The translations under genes and the position numbers were made by a program. Positions 8,608 through 17,266 of a stretch of 33,628 bases of DNA are shown in pieces; the first letter of the stretch is position 1; every line of letters starts with the position of its first letter. The DNA is taken from the NCBI GenBank assembly GCA_900551365.1, contig URVZ01000014.1, forward strand, positions 1-33,628. Direction: 5' to 3'. The notes under the pieces are model-generated. The model saw nothing but the letters and a program-made list of their open reading frames with translations, was not told the origin of the DNA and made no database searches. The stretch comes from an uncultured Collinsella sp. GTDB taxonomy: Bacteria > Actinomycetota > Coriobacteriia > Coriobacteriales > Coriobacteriaceae.

Positions 8608-8644
8608 AGGGGGGCGGGCAGACGTTGGTTTGCCCGCCCCCTGC
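8608..8644 (+). terminator. Intercistronic hairpin (attenuator) after the binding-protein gene
   Basis: CAGGGGGGCGGGCA pairs with TGCCCGCCCCCTG around a 10-base loop, without a T run. Such stems between the binding-protein and permease genes usually protect the upstream message or dampen downstream transcription, giving an excess of binding protein. Confidence 0.65.
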
Positions 8645-8663
8645 ATATTGAAAGGACCCTTTT

Positions 8664-9518
8664 ATGGGCAAAGCACTCAAGCGCTGGTGGCCGCTCTTTA
8701 TGCTGCCCACGTGCCTGGCGTTTATGATCGGGTTCGTGATCCCCTTTATCCAGGGCTTCTATCTCTCGTTCTGCCAGTTTATTATCATTAGTAACGCGCA
8801 CTTTGTCGGTATCGAGAACTACGTGCGCGCGCTGTCCGATCCGCAGTTCTCCACGTCGTTCTTCTTTACCGTGGCGTTTGCCTTCCTGTCGACGGTGCTC
8901 ATCAACGTGATCGCCCTGGCCATTGCGCAGGCGCTCACCCGCAAGGCGCTCAAAGGCACCAACATCTTCCGTACGATCTTCTTTATGCCTAACCTGATCG
9001 GCGGCATCGTGCTGGGCTACATTTGGCAGATTCTGATCAACTGCCTGCTCTCCAACGTGGGCGCCCAGCTCATCGCTCTTAACTCTGCTGCTGGCTTCTG
9101 GGGCCTTATCATCCTGACCCTGTGGCAGCAGGTCGGCTACATGATGATCATCTACATCGCTGGTCTGCAGTCCATTCCGTCCGACTACATCGAGGCCGCC
9201 AAGGTCGACGGCGCTACGGCATGGCAGACGTTTTGGAAGGTTAAGATCCCTAACCTGATGCCGACCATCACCATCTGCCTGTTCCTGTCCATCACCAACG
9301 GCTTTAAGCTGTTCGACCAGAACCTCGCCCTTACCGGCGGCGCCCCCGCGCACTCCACCGAGATGCTCGCCCTGAACATCTACAACACGTTCTATTCGCG
9401 TGCCGGTATCGCATGGCAGGGCATTGGTCAGGCCAAGGCGGTTATCTTCTGCATCCTGGTCGTGGCCATCTCCATGATCCAGCTTAAGGCCACGAGGTCC
9501 AAGGAGGTGCAGCAGTAA
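8664..9518 (+). CDS. Sugar ABC transporter permease (MalF-like)
   Basis: 284 residues, six predicted membrane helices, the first at about residues 8-30. The cytoplasmic coupling loop with the EAA motif is EAAKVDGATAWQTFWKVKIPNLMP (about residues 176-199). GAAAGG seven bases upstream marks the start, just after the attenuator hairpin. It forms the transmembrane pore with the next gene, with which it overlaps by one base. It lacks the long N-terminal extension of enteric MalF, as is usual in Gram-positives. Confidence 0.92.
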   Translation: MGKALKRWWPLFMLPTCLAFMIGFVIPFIQGFYLSFCQFIIISNAHFVGIENYVRALSDPQFSTSFFFTVAFAFLSTVLINVIALAIAQALTRKALKGTNIFRTIFFMPNLIGGIVLGYIWQILINCLLSNVGAQLIALNSAAGFWGLIILTLWQQVGYMMIIYIAGLQSIPSDYIEAAKVDGATAWQTFWKVKIPNLMPTITICLFLSITNGFKLFDQNLALTGGAPAHSTEMLALNIYNTFYSRAGIAWQGIGQAKAVIFCILVVAISMIQLKATRSKEVQQ

Positions 9519-10357
9519 TGAAACGCGATAAGGTTATCAACCGCGCGCTCTCGATTTTCTTTACGATCCTGTCGCTCGCGTGGATCTACCCCGTGTTCAT
9601 GATTGCGCTTAATTCTTTTAAGAAAGCGACCGCAATCAGCACCACCACGGCATTCGATCTGCTCACGCCCGAGACGTTCAACGGCCTCGCAAACTACATG
9701 CACGCCCTTAACGAGCAGGGCTTTGCCTCGGCATTTATGTACTCGCTCATCATCACGGTCACGTCGGTCGTGCTGATCTTGGTGTGCTGCTCCATGTGCG
9801 CTTGGTACGTGGTTCGTGTCAACAACAAGATCTCGAACTTCTTCTATTACCTGTTCGTGTTCTCGATGGTCGTGCCGTTCCAGATGCTCATGTTCACGCT
9901 GTCCAATTTGGCGGACCGCATCGGCTTTAACACGCCGTTCAACATCTGCTTTATCTATCTGGGCTTTGGCGCGGGCCTGGCGGTCTTTATGTTCGCCGGC
10001 TTTGTAAAGAACATCCCGCTCGAGATCGAGGAGGCGGCCATGATTGATGGCTGCAACCCGGTCCAGGTGTTCTTTAAGATCGTCCTTCCCATCATGAAGC
10101 CCACCTATCTTTCGGTCGGCATCCTCGAGACCATGTGGGTCTGGAACGACTATCTGCTGCCCTACCTTACGCTCGACTCCACCAAGTACAAGACCATTCC
10201 TATCTTGATCCAGTACTTCCGCGGCGGCTACGGCCACGTCGAGCTCGGCCCCATGATGGCCTGCATCATGATGGTCGTTATCCCCATCGTTATCATGTAC
10301 ATCCTCTGTCAGAAGTACATCATCGACGGCGTGGTGGCAGGTGCCGTCAAGGGCTAA
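9518..10357 (+). CDS. Sugar ABC transporter permease (MalG-like)
   Basis: 279 residues with six predicted helices. The EAA loop reads EEAAMIDGCNPVQVFFKIVLPIMKP near residues 172-195, and the protein ends with the common IIDGVVAGAVKG of the MalG/CUT1 family. The ATG overlaps the stop of the preceding permease (TAATG), indicating translational coupling. It pairs with the MalF-like protein and the ATPase downstream. Confidence 0.93.
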   Translation: MKRDKVINRALSIFFTILSLAWIYPVFMIALNSFKKATAISTTTAFDLLTPETFNGLANYMHALNEQGFASAFMYSLIITVTSVVLILVCCSMCAWYVVRVNNKISNFFYYLFVFSMVVPFQMLMFTLSNLADRIGFNTPFNICFIYLGFGAGLAVFMFAGFVKNIPLEIEEAAMIDGCNPVQVFFKIVLPIMKPTYLSVGILETMWVWNDYLLPYLTLDSTKYKTIPILIQYFRGGYGHVELGPMMACIMMVVIPIVIMYILCQKYIIDGVVAGAVKG

Positions 10358-10425
10358 TGCCGTAACTGTTTTGCAAGTTTCTGCGGAGCCCCTCAGCGCG
10401 GCGCCGCATATCGAAAGGTAGAGAC

Positions 10426-11625
10426 ATGGCCGAGATCGTTCTCAAACATGTTCAGAAGGTGTATCCCAACAACGAGTCAAAAAAGAAAGGCTTCTTTGGC
10501 AAAAAGAAGAAGACCGAGGAGAAGAAGCACAACCTCAAGGTTACCGAGGACGGTGTGCTCGCTGTAGAGGACTTCAACCTCACCGTTCACGACCAGGAGT
10601 TCGTCGTCCTCGTTGGCCCCTCTGGCTGCGGTAAGTCCACGACGATGCGCATGGTCGCCGGCCTGGAGGACATTACCTCGGGCGATGTGCTCATCGACGG
10701 CAAGCGTGTCAACGACGTGGCGCCCAAGGACCGCGACATCGCCATGGTGTTCCAGAGCTACGCTCTGTACCCCAATATGACGGTGTACGAGAACATGGCA
10801 TTTACGCTCGAGCTCAAGAAGGTTCCCAAGGACGAGATCGACCGCAAGGTTCGCTCTGCTGCCGAGATTCTGGGCATTACCGAGTACCTCGACCGTAAGC
10901 CCAAGGCGCTCTCCGGCGGCCAGCGCCAGCGTGTCGCTATCGGCCGCGCCATCGTGCGTGACCCCAAGGTCTTCCTGATGGACGAGCCGCTGTCCAACCT
11001 GGACGCCAAGCTTCGTAACCAGATGCGTGCCGAGCTCATTAAGCTGCGCCACGAGATCAAGGGCACGTTCATTTATGTTACTCACGACCAGACCGAGGCT
11101 ATGACCCTCGGTGACCGTATCGTGGTCATGAAGGACGGCGTTGTCCAGCAGATCGCCACGCCGCAGGAGGTCTTCAACCATCCCGCGAACATCTTCGTCG
11201 CCGGCTTCATCGGCGTGCCGCAGATGAACTTCTTCGATGCCCAGCTGGTGCGCTCGGGCAACGGCTTTACCGTCAAGACCGAGGATATGAACGTGGCGCT
11301 CGCCCCCGAGACTTGCGCTCAGCTTGCCCTCAACTGGGACGGCGGCGACGTGAAGGAGATTACGGCCGGCGTGCGTCCCGAGCAGATCCTGCTTGCCGAC
11401 AAGGGCGAGGAGGGCGCGCTCCAGGGTACCGTCGAGGTGACCGAGCTCATGGGCTCGACCGAGCATGTCCACGTGACCGCTCCCGACGGCCAGTTTGTCC
11501 TGATTATCCCCGTCGTCGACCTCGAGGCCAAGGGCGCGCTCAAGGCTGGCGACACCATCTGGTTCAAGTTCGAGAAGAACGCGACCCACCTCTTCGATAA
11601 GGTCTCTGGCAAGAACCTTATCTAG
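10426..11625 (+). CDS. Sugar ABC transporter ATPase (MsmK/UgpC/MalK type)
   Basis: 399 residues. Walker A GPSGCGKST, Q-loop MVFQSYALYPNMTVYENM, signature LSGGQRQRVAIGRA, Walker B VFLMDEPLSNLD and H-loop THDQTEAMTLGDRI are all intact; a TOBE/OB regulatory domain follows from about residue 265. An unusual lysine-rich insertion of about 25 residues (around positions 17-42, including KKKGFFGKKKKTEEKK) separates the first strand from VLAVEDFNL. It energises the two permeases and may serve other CUT1 importers too. GAAAGG precedes the ATG. A strong terminator follows at 11694. Confidence 0.93.
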   Translation: MAEIVLKHVQKVYPNNESKKKGFFGKKKKTEEKKHNLKVTEDGVLAVEDFNLTVHDQEFVVLVGPSGCGKSTTMRMVAGLEDITSGDVLIDGKRVNDVAPKDRDIAMVFQSYALYPNMTVYENMAFTLELKKVPKDEIDRKVRSAAEILGITEYLDRKPKALSGGQRQRVAIGRAIVRDPKVFLMDEPLSNLDAKLRNQMRAELIKLRHEIKGTFIYVTHDQTEAMTLGDRIVVMKDGVVQQIATPQEVFNHPANIFVAGFIGVPQMNFFDAQLVRSGNGFTVKTEDMNVALAPETCAQLALNWDGGDVKEITAGVRPEQILLADKGEEGALQGTVEVTELMGSTEHVHVTAPDGQFVLIIPVVDLEAKGALKAGDTIWFKFEKNATHLFDKVSGKNLI

Positions 11626-11693
11626 GCCCGGTGCATCCAGGCCCTTCCTTTGGGCGACTGCGGTATTGCCATCCTTTTGCCGCGGTCACATAT

Positions 11694-11737
11694 AAGGCTC
11701 CCCTCCCGTCCACTGGGCGAGAGGGGAGCCTTTCTTT
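11694..11737 (+). terminator. Terminator of the ABC importer operon
   Basis: AAGGCTCCCCTC pairs with GAGGGGAGCCTT across a 20-base loop (which includes a small CCCGTCCACTGGGC fold) and is followed by TCTTT. Confidence 0.85.
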
Positions 11738-11765
11738 GTGTTGGGGCTGTCTGACCGGTCGTTTG

Positions 11766-11981
11766 TCTCGATCTGTAACGGGTGAGGCTGATTTCGGACG
11801 TTAGATGTTACAGATCGAGACGGTTCCGCTGAGCTAACCATTTCATCTAAATCTGTAACACCAAAGGTGAATTTCAGCTGCTAGATGTTACAGATCGAGA
11901 TAAACCCAAGGGGAGGGGCCGGTATGTCTCAATCTGTAACAGCTGGGACCGTTTTTACCGAGTAGTTGTTACAGATCGAGA
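11766..11981. repeat. Array of three 55-nt palindromic units
   Basis: Three units at 11766-11820, 11846-11900 and 11927-11981, each exactly 55 bases. Each has a left arm TCTCGATCTGTAAC (or one or two changes from it) and an invariant right arm GTTACAGATCGAGA, around a 27-base loop. Loops share only patches (for example GGTGA, TTTC and TAGAT in units 1 and 2). Units are separated by 25 and 26 bases, so the period is 80-81 bases. No gene is present in 11626-12082. The arms would fold into strong RNA stems or act as repeated protein-binding sites. Confidence 0.85.
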
Positions 11982-12020
11982 TTGTTTGGCCGAGTTGGGT
12001 CGCAGAGTAACGTGCGGGCA

Positions 12021-12052
12021 CAAAAAACGGAGCCGTGTTGCCACGACTCCGT
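12021..12052 (-). terminator. Terminator of glgP
   Basis: On the minus strand ACGGAGTCGTG pairs with CACGGCTCCGT (one T-G wobble) around the tetraloop GCAA, followed by six T. It lies 30 bases after the glgP stop. Confidence 0.9.
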
Positions 12053-12082
12053 TTCTCAAGAGGATGGGTAAGGGAAGCGAAA

Positions 12083-14350
12083 TTAGCTCAGGTGCCAAAT
12101 CTCGTCGTTGTACTGGGAGATCGTGCGGTCAGACGAGAAGGTGCCGGCGTTGGCGATATTGATGAGCGTCTTGCGCATCCAGGCGTCCTGGTCCTCGTAG
12201 TCGGCCAACACGCGCTCCTTGGTCTGGATGTACTCCTCGATGTCGAGCAGGGCCATAAACCAGTCCTTGCCCTTAATGTCATCGTGCAGGCGCTGCAGGC
12301 GCTCGACGTTGCCGGTCGCCATAAAGGCCGGGTTGGTGATGAAGTCCACCAGCAGTTTAATGCCGGGCTTGCGGTAGAGCACACCGGCGTCATAGGTGCC
12401 GTCGGCATAGAGCTGCTCGACCTGTTTGGACGAGGCACCAAAGGTATAGATATTCTCGTCGCCCACGAGCTCGGCAATCTCCACGTTGGCGCCGTCGAGC
12501 GTGCACAGGGTTAGGGCGCCGTTGAGCATGAACTTCATGTTGGAGGTGCCGCTCGCCTCCTTGGAGGCCAGGCTGATCTGCTCGGAGATATCAGCGGCGG
12601 GGATCACGCGCTCGGCGGCGGTGACGTTGTAGTTTTCGATCATGACGACCTGCAGGTAGGGAGCCACGTCGGGGTCGTTTGCAATCCACTGCGACAGCGT
12701 CAAGATCAGATGGATGATGTCCTGCGCGATAGTGTAGGCAGGCGCCGCCTTGCCGCCAAAGATGATGGTGACAGGGTGCTTAGGTCTGTTGCCGTTCTTG
12801 ATATCGAGGTACTTCCAGATGATGTAGAGCGCGAGCATCTGCTGACGCTTGTACTCGTGGATGCGCTTGACCTGGACGTCGATGATGGCGTTGGAGGGAA
12901 TGGTCACGCCCTGCTCGAGCGCCATGAACTGGCGCATGATGGCCTTGGCTTCGACCTTGGTGGCGGCCAGGCGCTCAAGAACGTCCTTGTCGTCGGCGAA
13001 CTTGGCGAGTTTGCTCAGATCGCCGGTGCTGCGCCAGTCGGTGCCGATCACATCGTCGAGCAGGCTGGCGAGCGCGGGGTTGGCCCCATGAATCCAGCGG
13101 CGGAAGGTGATGCCGTTGGTCTTGTTGGAGAACTTCTCGGGATAGATCTCGTAGAACGGATGAAGCTCGGTGTCCTCCAGGATCTTGGTGTGGAGGGCGG
13201 CTACGCCGTTGATGGAGAAGCCAAAGTGGATGTCCATGTGGGCCATGTGGACGGTGTCGTGCTCGTCGATGATGGCGACGCGCGGGTCATCGTGCTCGGC
13301 CTTCGCGATCTCATCGAGCTTGACGATAATGTCGGCGATGGCAGGGGAGACCTTCTGCAGGCTGGTGAGCGGCCACTTCTCGAGCGCCTCGGCAAGAATC
13401 GTGTGGTTAGTGTAGGCGACCATGGAGCGTACGATGGTAACGGCCTCGTCAAACTCGATGTCGTGCTCGGTGGTGAGCAGGCGAATGAGCTCGGGGATGA
13501 CCATGGTGGGGTGCGTGTCGTTGATCTGGACAACGGCGTAGTCGGCCAGATCGTGCAGGTTGCTGCCGCGCTCGATGGCCTCGTCGATCAGGAGCTGGGC
13601 GGCGTTGCTTACCATGAAGTATTCCTGGTAGATGCGAAGTAGGCGGCCCTGCTCGTCGGAATCGTCGGGGTAGAGGAACAAGGTGAGGTTCTTGGCGATC
13701 TCGGTCTTGTCGAAGTCGATGGAGCTGCCGGGGACCAGGCCGTCGTCGACGCTCGCCAGGTCGAACAGGCGCAGGCGGTTCTTGGTGGACTGGCCGTAAC
13801 CGGGCACATCGATGTTGACGAGCTTGGAGGTAACGGCAAAATCGCCGAACTCGACGGTGTAGGAGTGGTCATCGTCGACTAGGATGTCCTGCTCACCGAG
13901 CCACTCGTCGGGGACGGCCTTCTGCTGGTTGTCGACAAAGCGCTGACGGAACAGACCGTAGTGATAGTTGAGGCCCACGCCATCGCCGGTCAAGCCCAGC
14001 GTGGCGATGGAATCCAGGAAGCATGCGGCCAAGCGGCCCAGGCCGCCGTTGCCGAGTGACGGCTCGACCTCGAATTCCTCGATTTTGTTGAGGTCGTGGC
14101 CTGCGGCGACGAGCTGGTCCTTAACCTCGTCATAGATGCCGAGGTCGATCATGTTGTTGATGAGCAGCTTGCCGATCAAAAACTCAGCAGAGATGTAGTA
14201 GAGCTTTTTCTTGCCGTTGTTGAGCGGGCAGGCGGCAGAGCGCTCCTGCACGAGTTTGACCAGCAGCTTGTAAATGCGACGGTCGTCGAGCTGCTCGAGC
14301 GAGGTGCCAAAAGACTGCTCGGCGAGTTCCATGAGGTTAATTTGGGGCAT
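12083..14350 (-). CDS. glgP: Glycogen/maltodextrin phosphorylase
   Basis: 755 residues; GT35 phosphorylase releasing glucose-1-phosphate from alpha-1,4-glucans with pyridoxal phosphate. Landmarks: YYISAEFLIGKLL near the N-terminus, SLGNGGLGRLAACFLDS, NDTHP, NKTNGITFRRW, and the PLP lysine motif EASGTSNMKF. The start is placed at 14350 because AGGAG lies 10 bases upstream; a frame extension to 14377 lacks one. It lies downstream of malQ in the same direction (126-base gap), a usual pair: MalQ lengthens short maltodextrins, phosphorylase shortens them. With the ABC importer next door this makes a full uptake-and-breakdown path. Confidence 0.96.
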   Translation of the reverse strand: MPQINLMELAEQSFGTSLEQLDDRRIYKLLVKLVQERSAACPLNNGKKKLYYISAEFLIGKLLINNMIDLGIYDEVKDQLVAAGHDLNKIEEFEVEPSLGNGGLGRLAACFLDSIATLGLTGDGVGLNYHYGLFRQRFVDNQQKAVPDEWLGEQDILVDDDHSYTVEFGDFAVTSKLVNIDVPGYGQSTKNRLRLFDLASVDDGLVPGSSIDFDKTEIAKNLTLFLYPDDSDEQGRLLRIYQEYFMVSNAAQLLIDEAIERGSNLHDLADYAVVQINDTHPTMVIPELIRLLTTEHDIEFDEAVTIVRSMVAYTNHTILAEALEKWPLTSLQKVSPAIADIIVKLDEIAKAEHDDPRVAIIDEHDTVHMAHMDIHFGFSINGVAALHTKILEDTELHPFYEIYPEKFSNKTNGITFRRWIHGANPALASLLDDVIGTDWRSTGDLSKLAKFADDKDVLERLAATKVEAKAIMRQFMALEQGVTIPSNAIIDVQVKRIHEYKRQQMLALYIIWKYLDIKNGNRPKHPVTIIFGGKAAPAYTIAQDIIHLILTLSQWIANDPDVAPYLQVVMIENYNVTAAERVIPAADISEQISLASKEASGTSNMKFMLNGALTLCTLDGANVEIAELVGDENIYTFGASSKQVEQLYADGTYDAGVLYRKPGIKLLVDFITNPAFMATGNVERLQRLHDDIKGKDWFMALLDIEEYIQTKERVLADYEDQDAWMRKTLINIANAGTFSSDRTISQYNDEIWHLS

Positions 14351-14476
14351 GTTTTCTCCTGTGATGGGTTGTTTCATGTCTGCAATTCATAAGAAGCCCG
14401 CGCGAGGGATTGAGATGGCCTCACGCGGGGAAACGGACGCGTCCGCACGGTGAGGTGGGGTCGGGCGTGGTGGCTC

Positions 14477-15982
14477 CTATTGGGGAAGCTCAATTTCGGC
14501 TTCCGACGGGATGCGGAAGTAGGTCTCGGTCCAGTCGGTGAGCTTGTGCTCGAGCTCGCGGGTGATGGCGCCATCGAGCATGCGCCAGGTCCAGTTGCCG
14601 CCCAGGGTGGCGGGAGTGTTGATGCGCGCCTCGTTGCCCAGGTTGAGCAGGTCTTGCATGGTGTAGATGCAGGTATCGCTCACGCTGGCGGCGATGGTGC
14701 GGTTGAGCGCATCGGCCATGGGCTCGCCTGCCTGCTGGTGGGTGTACAGGGTCGCCTGCTCGCGCTGACGCGGGGTAGCCGTTCCCTCAAACCAACCGCG
14801 CGCCGTCTCGTTGTCGTGTGTGCCCACATAGGCGACGGTGTTGGCAATGTAGTTGTGCGGCAGGTAGTACGAGTTGGTGCCCTCAAAGGCGAACTGCAAG
14901 ATCTTCATGCCGGGGAAGCCCGAGTTGTCGCGCATGTCGATGACGCCGGGGGTGAGGAAGCCCAGGTCTTCGGCGATGATGGGCAGCGTGCCGAGCTTTT
15001 CCTCGAGCGTCTTGAAGAACTTGAGGCCGGGACCCTGCGTCCACGAACCGTAGGACGAATCGGGCGAGGAGAACGGCACCTCCCAATAGGCCTCGAAGCC
15101 GCGGAAGTGATCCAGGCGGATGACATCGTACATGTCGAGGGCGGCGCGAATGCGGCCCTCCCACCAGGAGAAGCCGTCGGACTCCATGGCGTCCCAGTCG
15201 TAGATGGGGTTGCCCCAGTACTGGCCGGTGGCCGAGAACTGGTCGGGCGGCGTGCCGGCGACGCTCACGGGATTGCCGGCGGCGTCGATCTTAAAGAGCT
15301 CAGGCGTCGCCCACATCTCGACAGAGTCACGCGAGACATAGATGGGCAGGTCGCCGATGATGAGAATGTCGCGCTCATTGGCATAGGCCTTGAGGCGGCT
15401 CCACTGGCGATCGAAGAAGTACTGCGTCATCTGGTGGTAGAGCATACGCGCCGGATGGTCGGCGCAGACCTTGGCGGAAGCTTCGCCGCGGGTGCGGAGT
15501 TCCGCGGGCCACTCCCAAAACGCCTTGAGACCGCACTCCTCTTTGACGGTCATGAACTCACAGTAGGGGATGAGCCAGTCCTCGTTGGCCTGGATAAAGT
15601 CATCGAAATCGGCCGGCTTGTCGGCGGCAAAGCGCTCGGCGGCGCGGTCGAGAATCTGACGGCGGCCACCAAAGATGGCACCATAGTCGACATTGCTGGG
15701 GTCGGAGCCCAGGTACACGCCGTCGATATCGCACTGCTCCAGATAGCCGGCCTCGATAAGCTCGGCAAAGTCGATGAAATTGGGGTTGCCCGCACGGGCC
15801 GAGAACGACTGATAGGGCGAGTCGCCATAGCTCGTTGTCGTAAGGGGGAGAATCTGCCAGTAATGTTGTTTGCACGAGGCGAGGAAATCGACAAAGTCAT
15901 AGGCGTTCCAGCCAAAGCCGCCGATACCGTAAGGTCCGGGCAATGACGAAACGGGCATCAGAACACCGCTTGCACGCTCCAT
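14477..15982 (-). CDS. malQ: 4-alpha-glucanotransferase (amylomaltase)
   Basis: 501 residues; GH77 enzyme moving maltosyl and longer units between malto-oligosaccharides. RASGVLMPVSSLPGPYGIGGFG opens the domain; later IIGDLPIYVSRDSVEMW contains the nucleophile aspartate region, VIRLDHFRGFEAYWEVP and IIAEDLG carry further active-site acids, and AYVGTHDNETARGW the C-terminal one. The start at 15982 follows GGTGAG by seven bases and fits the usual family length; the frame continues to an ATG at 16054, but that would leave almost no leader after the TACAAT promoter at 16068. A GntR-type operator lies at 16081. Co-directional with glgP. Confidence 0.95.
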   Translation of the reverse strand: MERASGVLMPVSSLPGPYGIGGFGWNAYDFVDFLASCKQHYWQILPLTTTSYGDSPYQSFSARAGNPNFIDFAELIEAGYLEQCDIDGVYLGSDPSNVDYGAIFGGRRQILDRAAERFAADKPADFDDFIQANEDWLIPYCEFMTVKEECGLKAFWEWPAELRTRGEASAKVCADHPARMLYHQMTQYFFDRQWSRLKAYANERDILIIGDLPIYVSRDSVEMWATPELFKIDAAGNPVSVAGTPPDQFSATGQYWGNPIYDWDAMESDGFSWWEGRIRAALDMYDVIRLDHFRGFEAYWEVPFSSPDSSYGSWTQGPGLKFFKTLEEKLGTLPIIAEDLGFLTPGVIDMRDNSGFPGMKILQFAFEGTNSYYLPHNYIANTVAYVGTHDNETARGWFEGTATPRQREQATLYTHQQAGEPMADALNRTIAASVSDTCIYTMQDLLNLGNEARINTPATLGGNWTWRMLDGAITRELEHKLTDWTETYFRIPSEAEIELPQ

Positions 15983-16067
15983 GGATGCACTCACCGTCCT
16001 TTTGAATAAGGGGCTGCGCCGTAGATGGATAGACGGCTCGTCCCGAGTTTCCATTTCTATTGTCCCT

Positions 16068-16096
16068 ATTGTAGAACATGTTGTTTAAACATGTAT
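16068..16096 (-). promoter_or_regulatory. malQ promoter with overlapping GntR-type operator
   Basis: Minus-strand -10 TACAAT at 16073-16068 with a weak -35 (ATACAT, 16096-16091). Between them lies TTGTTTAAACAT on the plus strand (16081-16092), with the 10-bp perfect palindrome TGTTTAAACA. Its placement in the promoter spacer suits repression, and its core 10-mer equals those near the PTS and gntR genes. Confidence 0.55.
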
Positions 16097-16285
16097 AGAG
16101 AGAATGAAAAAGGTGCCGACTTTCGGTGAATGGTAGTGCGCCATAGACGATATGAGTTGAACATTGGGAGCTCCTCCCCTTGCGGCTCTTTTGTGGGTCG
16201 GGCGACAATGGTCGTCGTCATTAAAGACCGGCTGCCAGCCAGGTTGCAACAATGCAAGAAGGGTTCACATTCAGTTGGCCGTTGA

Positions 16286-16561
16286 CACAAACAATCGCGC
16301 GAAGACCTCGTCTTCTTCGGTAAGTCCAGGCGCGGCAAGACGCGCATGGCAGTCGCCCTCACGATGCGCGCGGTCGCCGCGGACATGTCGGTCAGGTTCT
16401 GGCAGACCGCGCAGCTGGTTCTCGAGCTCGGCAACGCGAAGCGCAAAGGAACGCTGTCGAAACTGTTGAACGACGTGTCGCCCGCGAGGCTGCTCGTGCT
16501 CGACGAGTTCGTCTACGTCCCCTGCGACGTAGACGGTGCGAGGGTTCTCTACCAGGTCATT
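16286..16561 (+). pseudogene. IS21-family IstB ATPase fragment
   Basis: Translation starts after an in-frame TGA at 16283: REDLVFFGKSRRGKTRMAVAL (Walker A region, altered from the usual GxSGxGKTH), then LSKLLNDVSPARLLVLDEFVYVP (Walker B) and VLYQVIS. These match the central part of IstB, the helper ATPase of IS21 transposition. Both ends are missing; it joins directly to the IS110 piece. Confidence 0.75.
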
Positions 16562-16940
16562 TCCGTCCATGTAGTGCTCGTAGGCCGCGGCGTCGTCGGG
16601 CTCGTCGAAGGAGAGGGACTCCGTCCAGTCCCAGTAGGCCCCCGTCCAGGCGCCCCTGCGCCTGCCGGCCGGCGTCGTCTCGTCGAAGACGAGGCCGTGG
16701 CGCAGCAGGAACTTCGACATCCGCTGCTTGGCGTGTTGCAGGTCGTCGCGCGCGTCCTCGAGGGCGCTCGTCGGGGACCCACACCTCGACGACGTTGCGG
16801 CGCGCCAGCATGCGTGCCAGCCACTCGGCGTCGCGGCGGTCGTTCTTGCGGCCGCGGTCGGCCGCGGGCCGGTGCATCTTCGGGACCGCCCCGACGACGC
16901 AGCCGAGGCCGAGGGCCCGCAGCGCGCGGCCGCGGTTGAT
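16560..16940 (-). pseudogene. IS110-family transposase fragment
   Basis: Two frames on the minus strand together give an interior piece of an IS110 transposase: first RKNDRRDAEWLARMLARRNVVEVWVPDE (DEDD-domain region), then, after a frame change near 16760, ARDDLQHAKQRMSKFLLRHGLVFDE and WDWTESLSFDEPDDAAAYEHYMDG. The N-terminal catalytic start and the serine-containing C-terminal domain are absent, so it cannot be active. Confidence 0.75.
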
Positions 16941-17208
16941 GGTACGACCATTGTCGCCCGACCCACGAGAGAGCTGCAAGGGGAGAGGCCCCAATGTTCA
17001 ACTCATATCGTCTGTTGTGCCAGAGTCGCTCGGGAAAGCGCGACCGACGCAGCGCGCTGTTTTCCAGTCACATCCAGTTCGGGTTGATTTCAGCATGCGA
17101 TAAGAAACTGGATTTGAATTTCGACTCGAAAGATGGGCAATGCTGATGAGAAACGCTTGGAGTTCGGGATTGCGCGGCGTGAAGCGACCCTCTTCTTATC
17201 GAGTTCGT

Positions 17209-17214
17209 TACAAT
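17209..17214 (+). promoter_or_regulatory. Putative -10 for the DUF2975/HTH pair
   Basis: TACAAT, 53 bases before the start of the DUF2975 gene. No convincing -35 was found. The rest of 17014-17266 shows no gene. Confidence 0.3.
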
Positions 17215-17266
17215 GTAGGAAAAACAGTAAGTAAGAAGACCTCTGATTGCTTTAGGAGGAGCTGTG

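Larger units (their letters stand above)
16145..17013. mobile_element. IS-debris cassette bounded by ~70-bp inverted repeats
   Basis: Bases 16145-16215 and 16944-17013 are inverted copies, about 90% identical, starting AGACGATATGAGTTGAACATT and ending GACAATGGTCGT on the inner side. Inside are a plus-strand istB fragment and a minus-strand IS110 transposase fragment meeting near 16560. No frame is intact. No clear target duplication is seen outside the repeats. It marks the left edge of the accessory island. Confidence 0.65.

Noticed and set aside
7151..8710. 519-codon minus-strand ORF opposite the binding-protein gene
   Set aside because: It exists because of the strong codon bias of the real gene on the other strand; its product is low-complexity Leu/Gly/Val and has no start signal.
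11766..11981. Possible CRISPR array
   Set aside because: Conserved parts are the arms of palindromes, the interiors vary, there are only three units, and no cas genes are present.
14450..15946. 498-codon plus-strand ORF opposite malQ, and similar long frames opposite glgP, the importer ATPase and galE
   Set aside because: High-GC shadows of well-supported genes; no homologous motif is visible in them.
16271..16966. 231-codon minus-strand frame as an intact transposase
   Set aside because: It runs from an IS110 piece into the antisense of an istB fragment; only the middle is homologous to a transposase.
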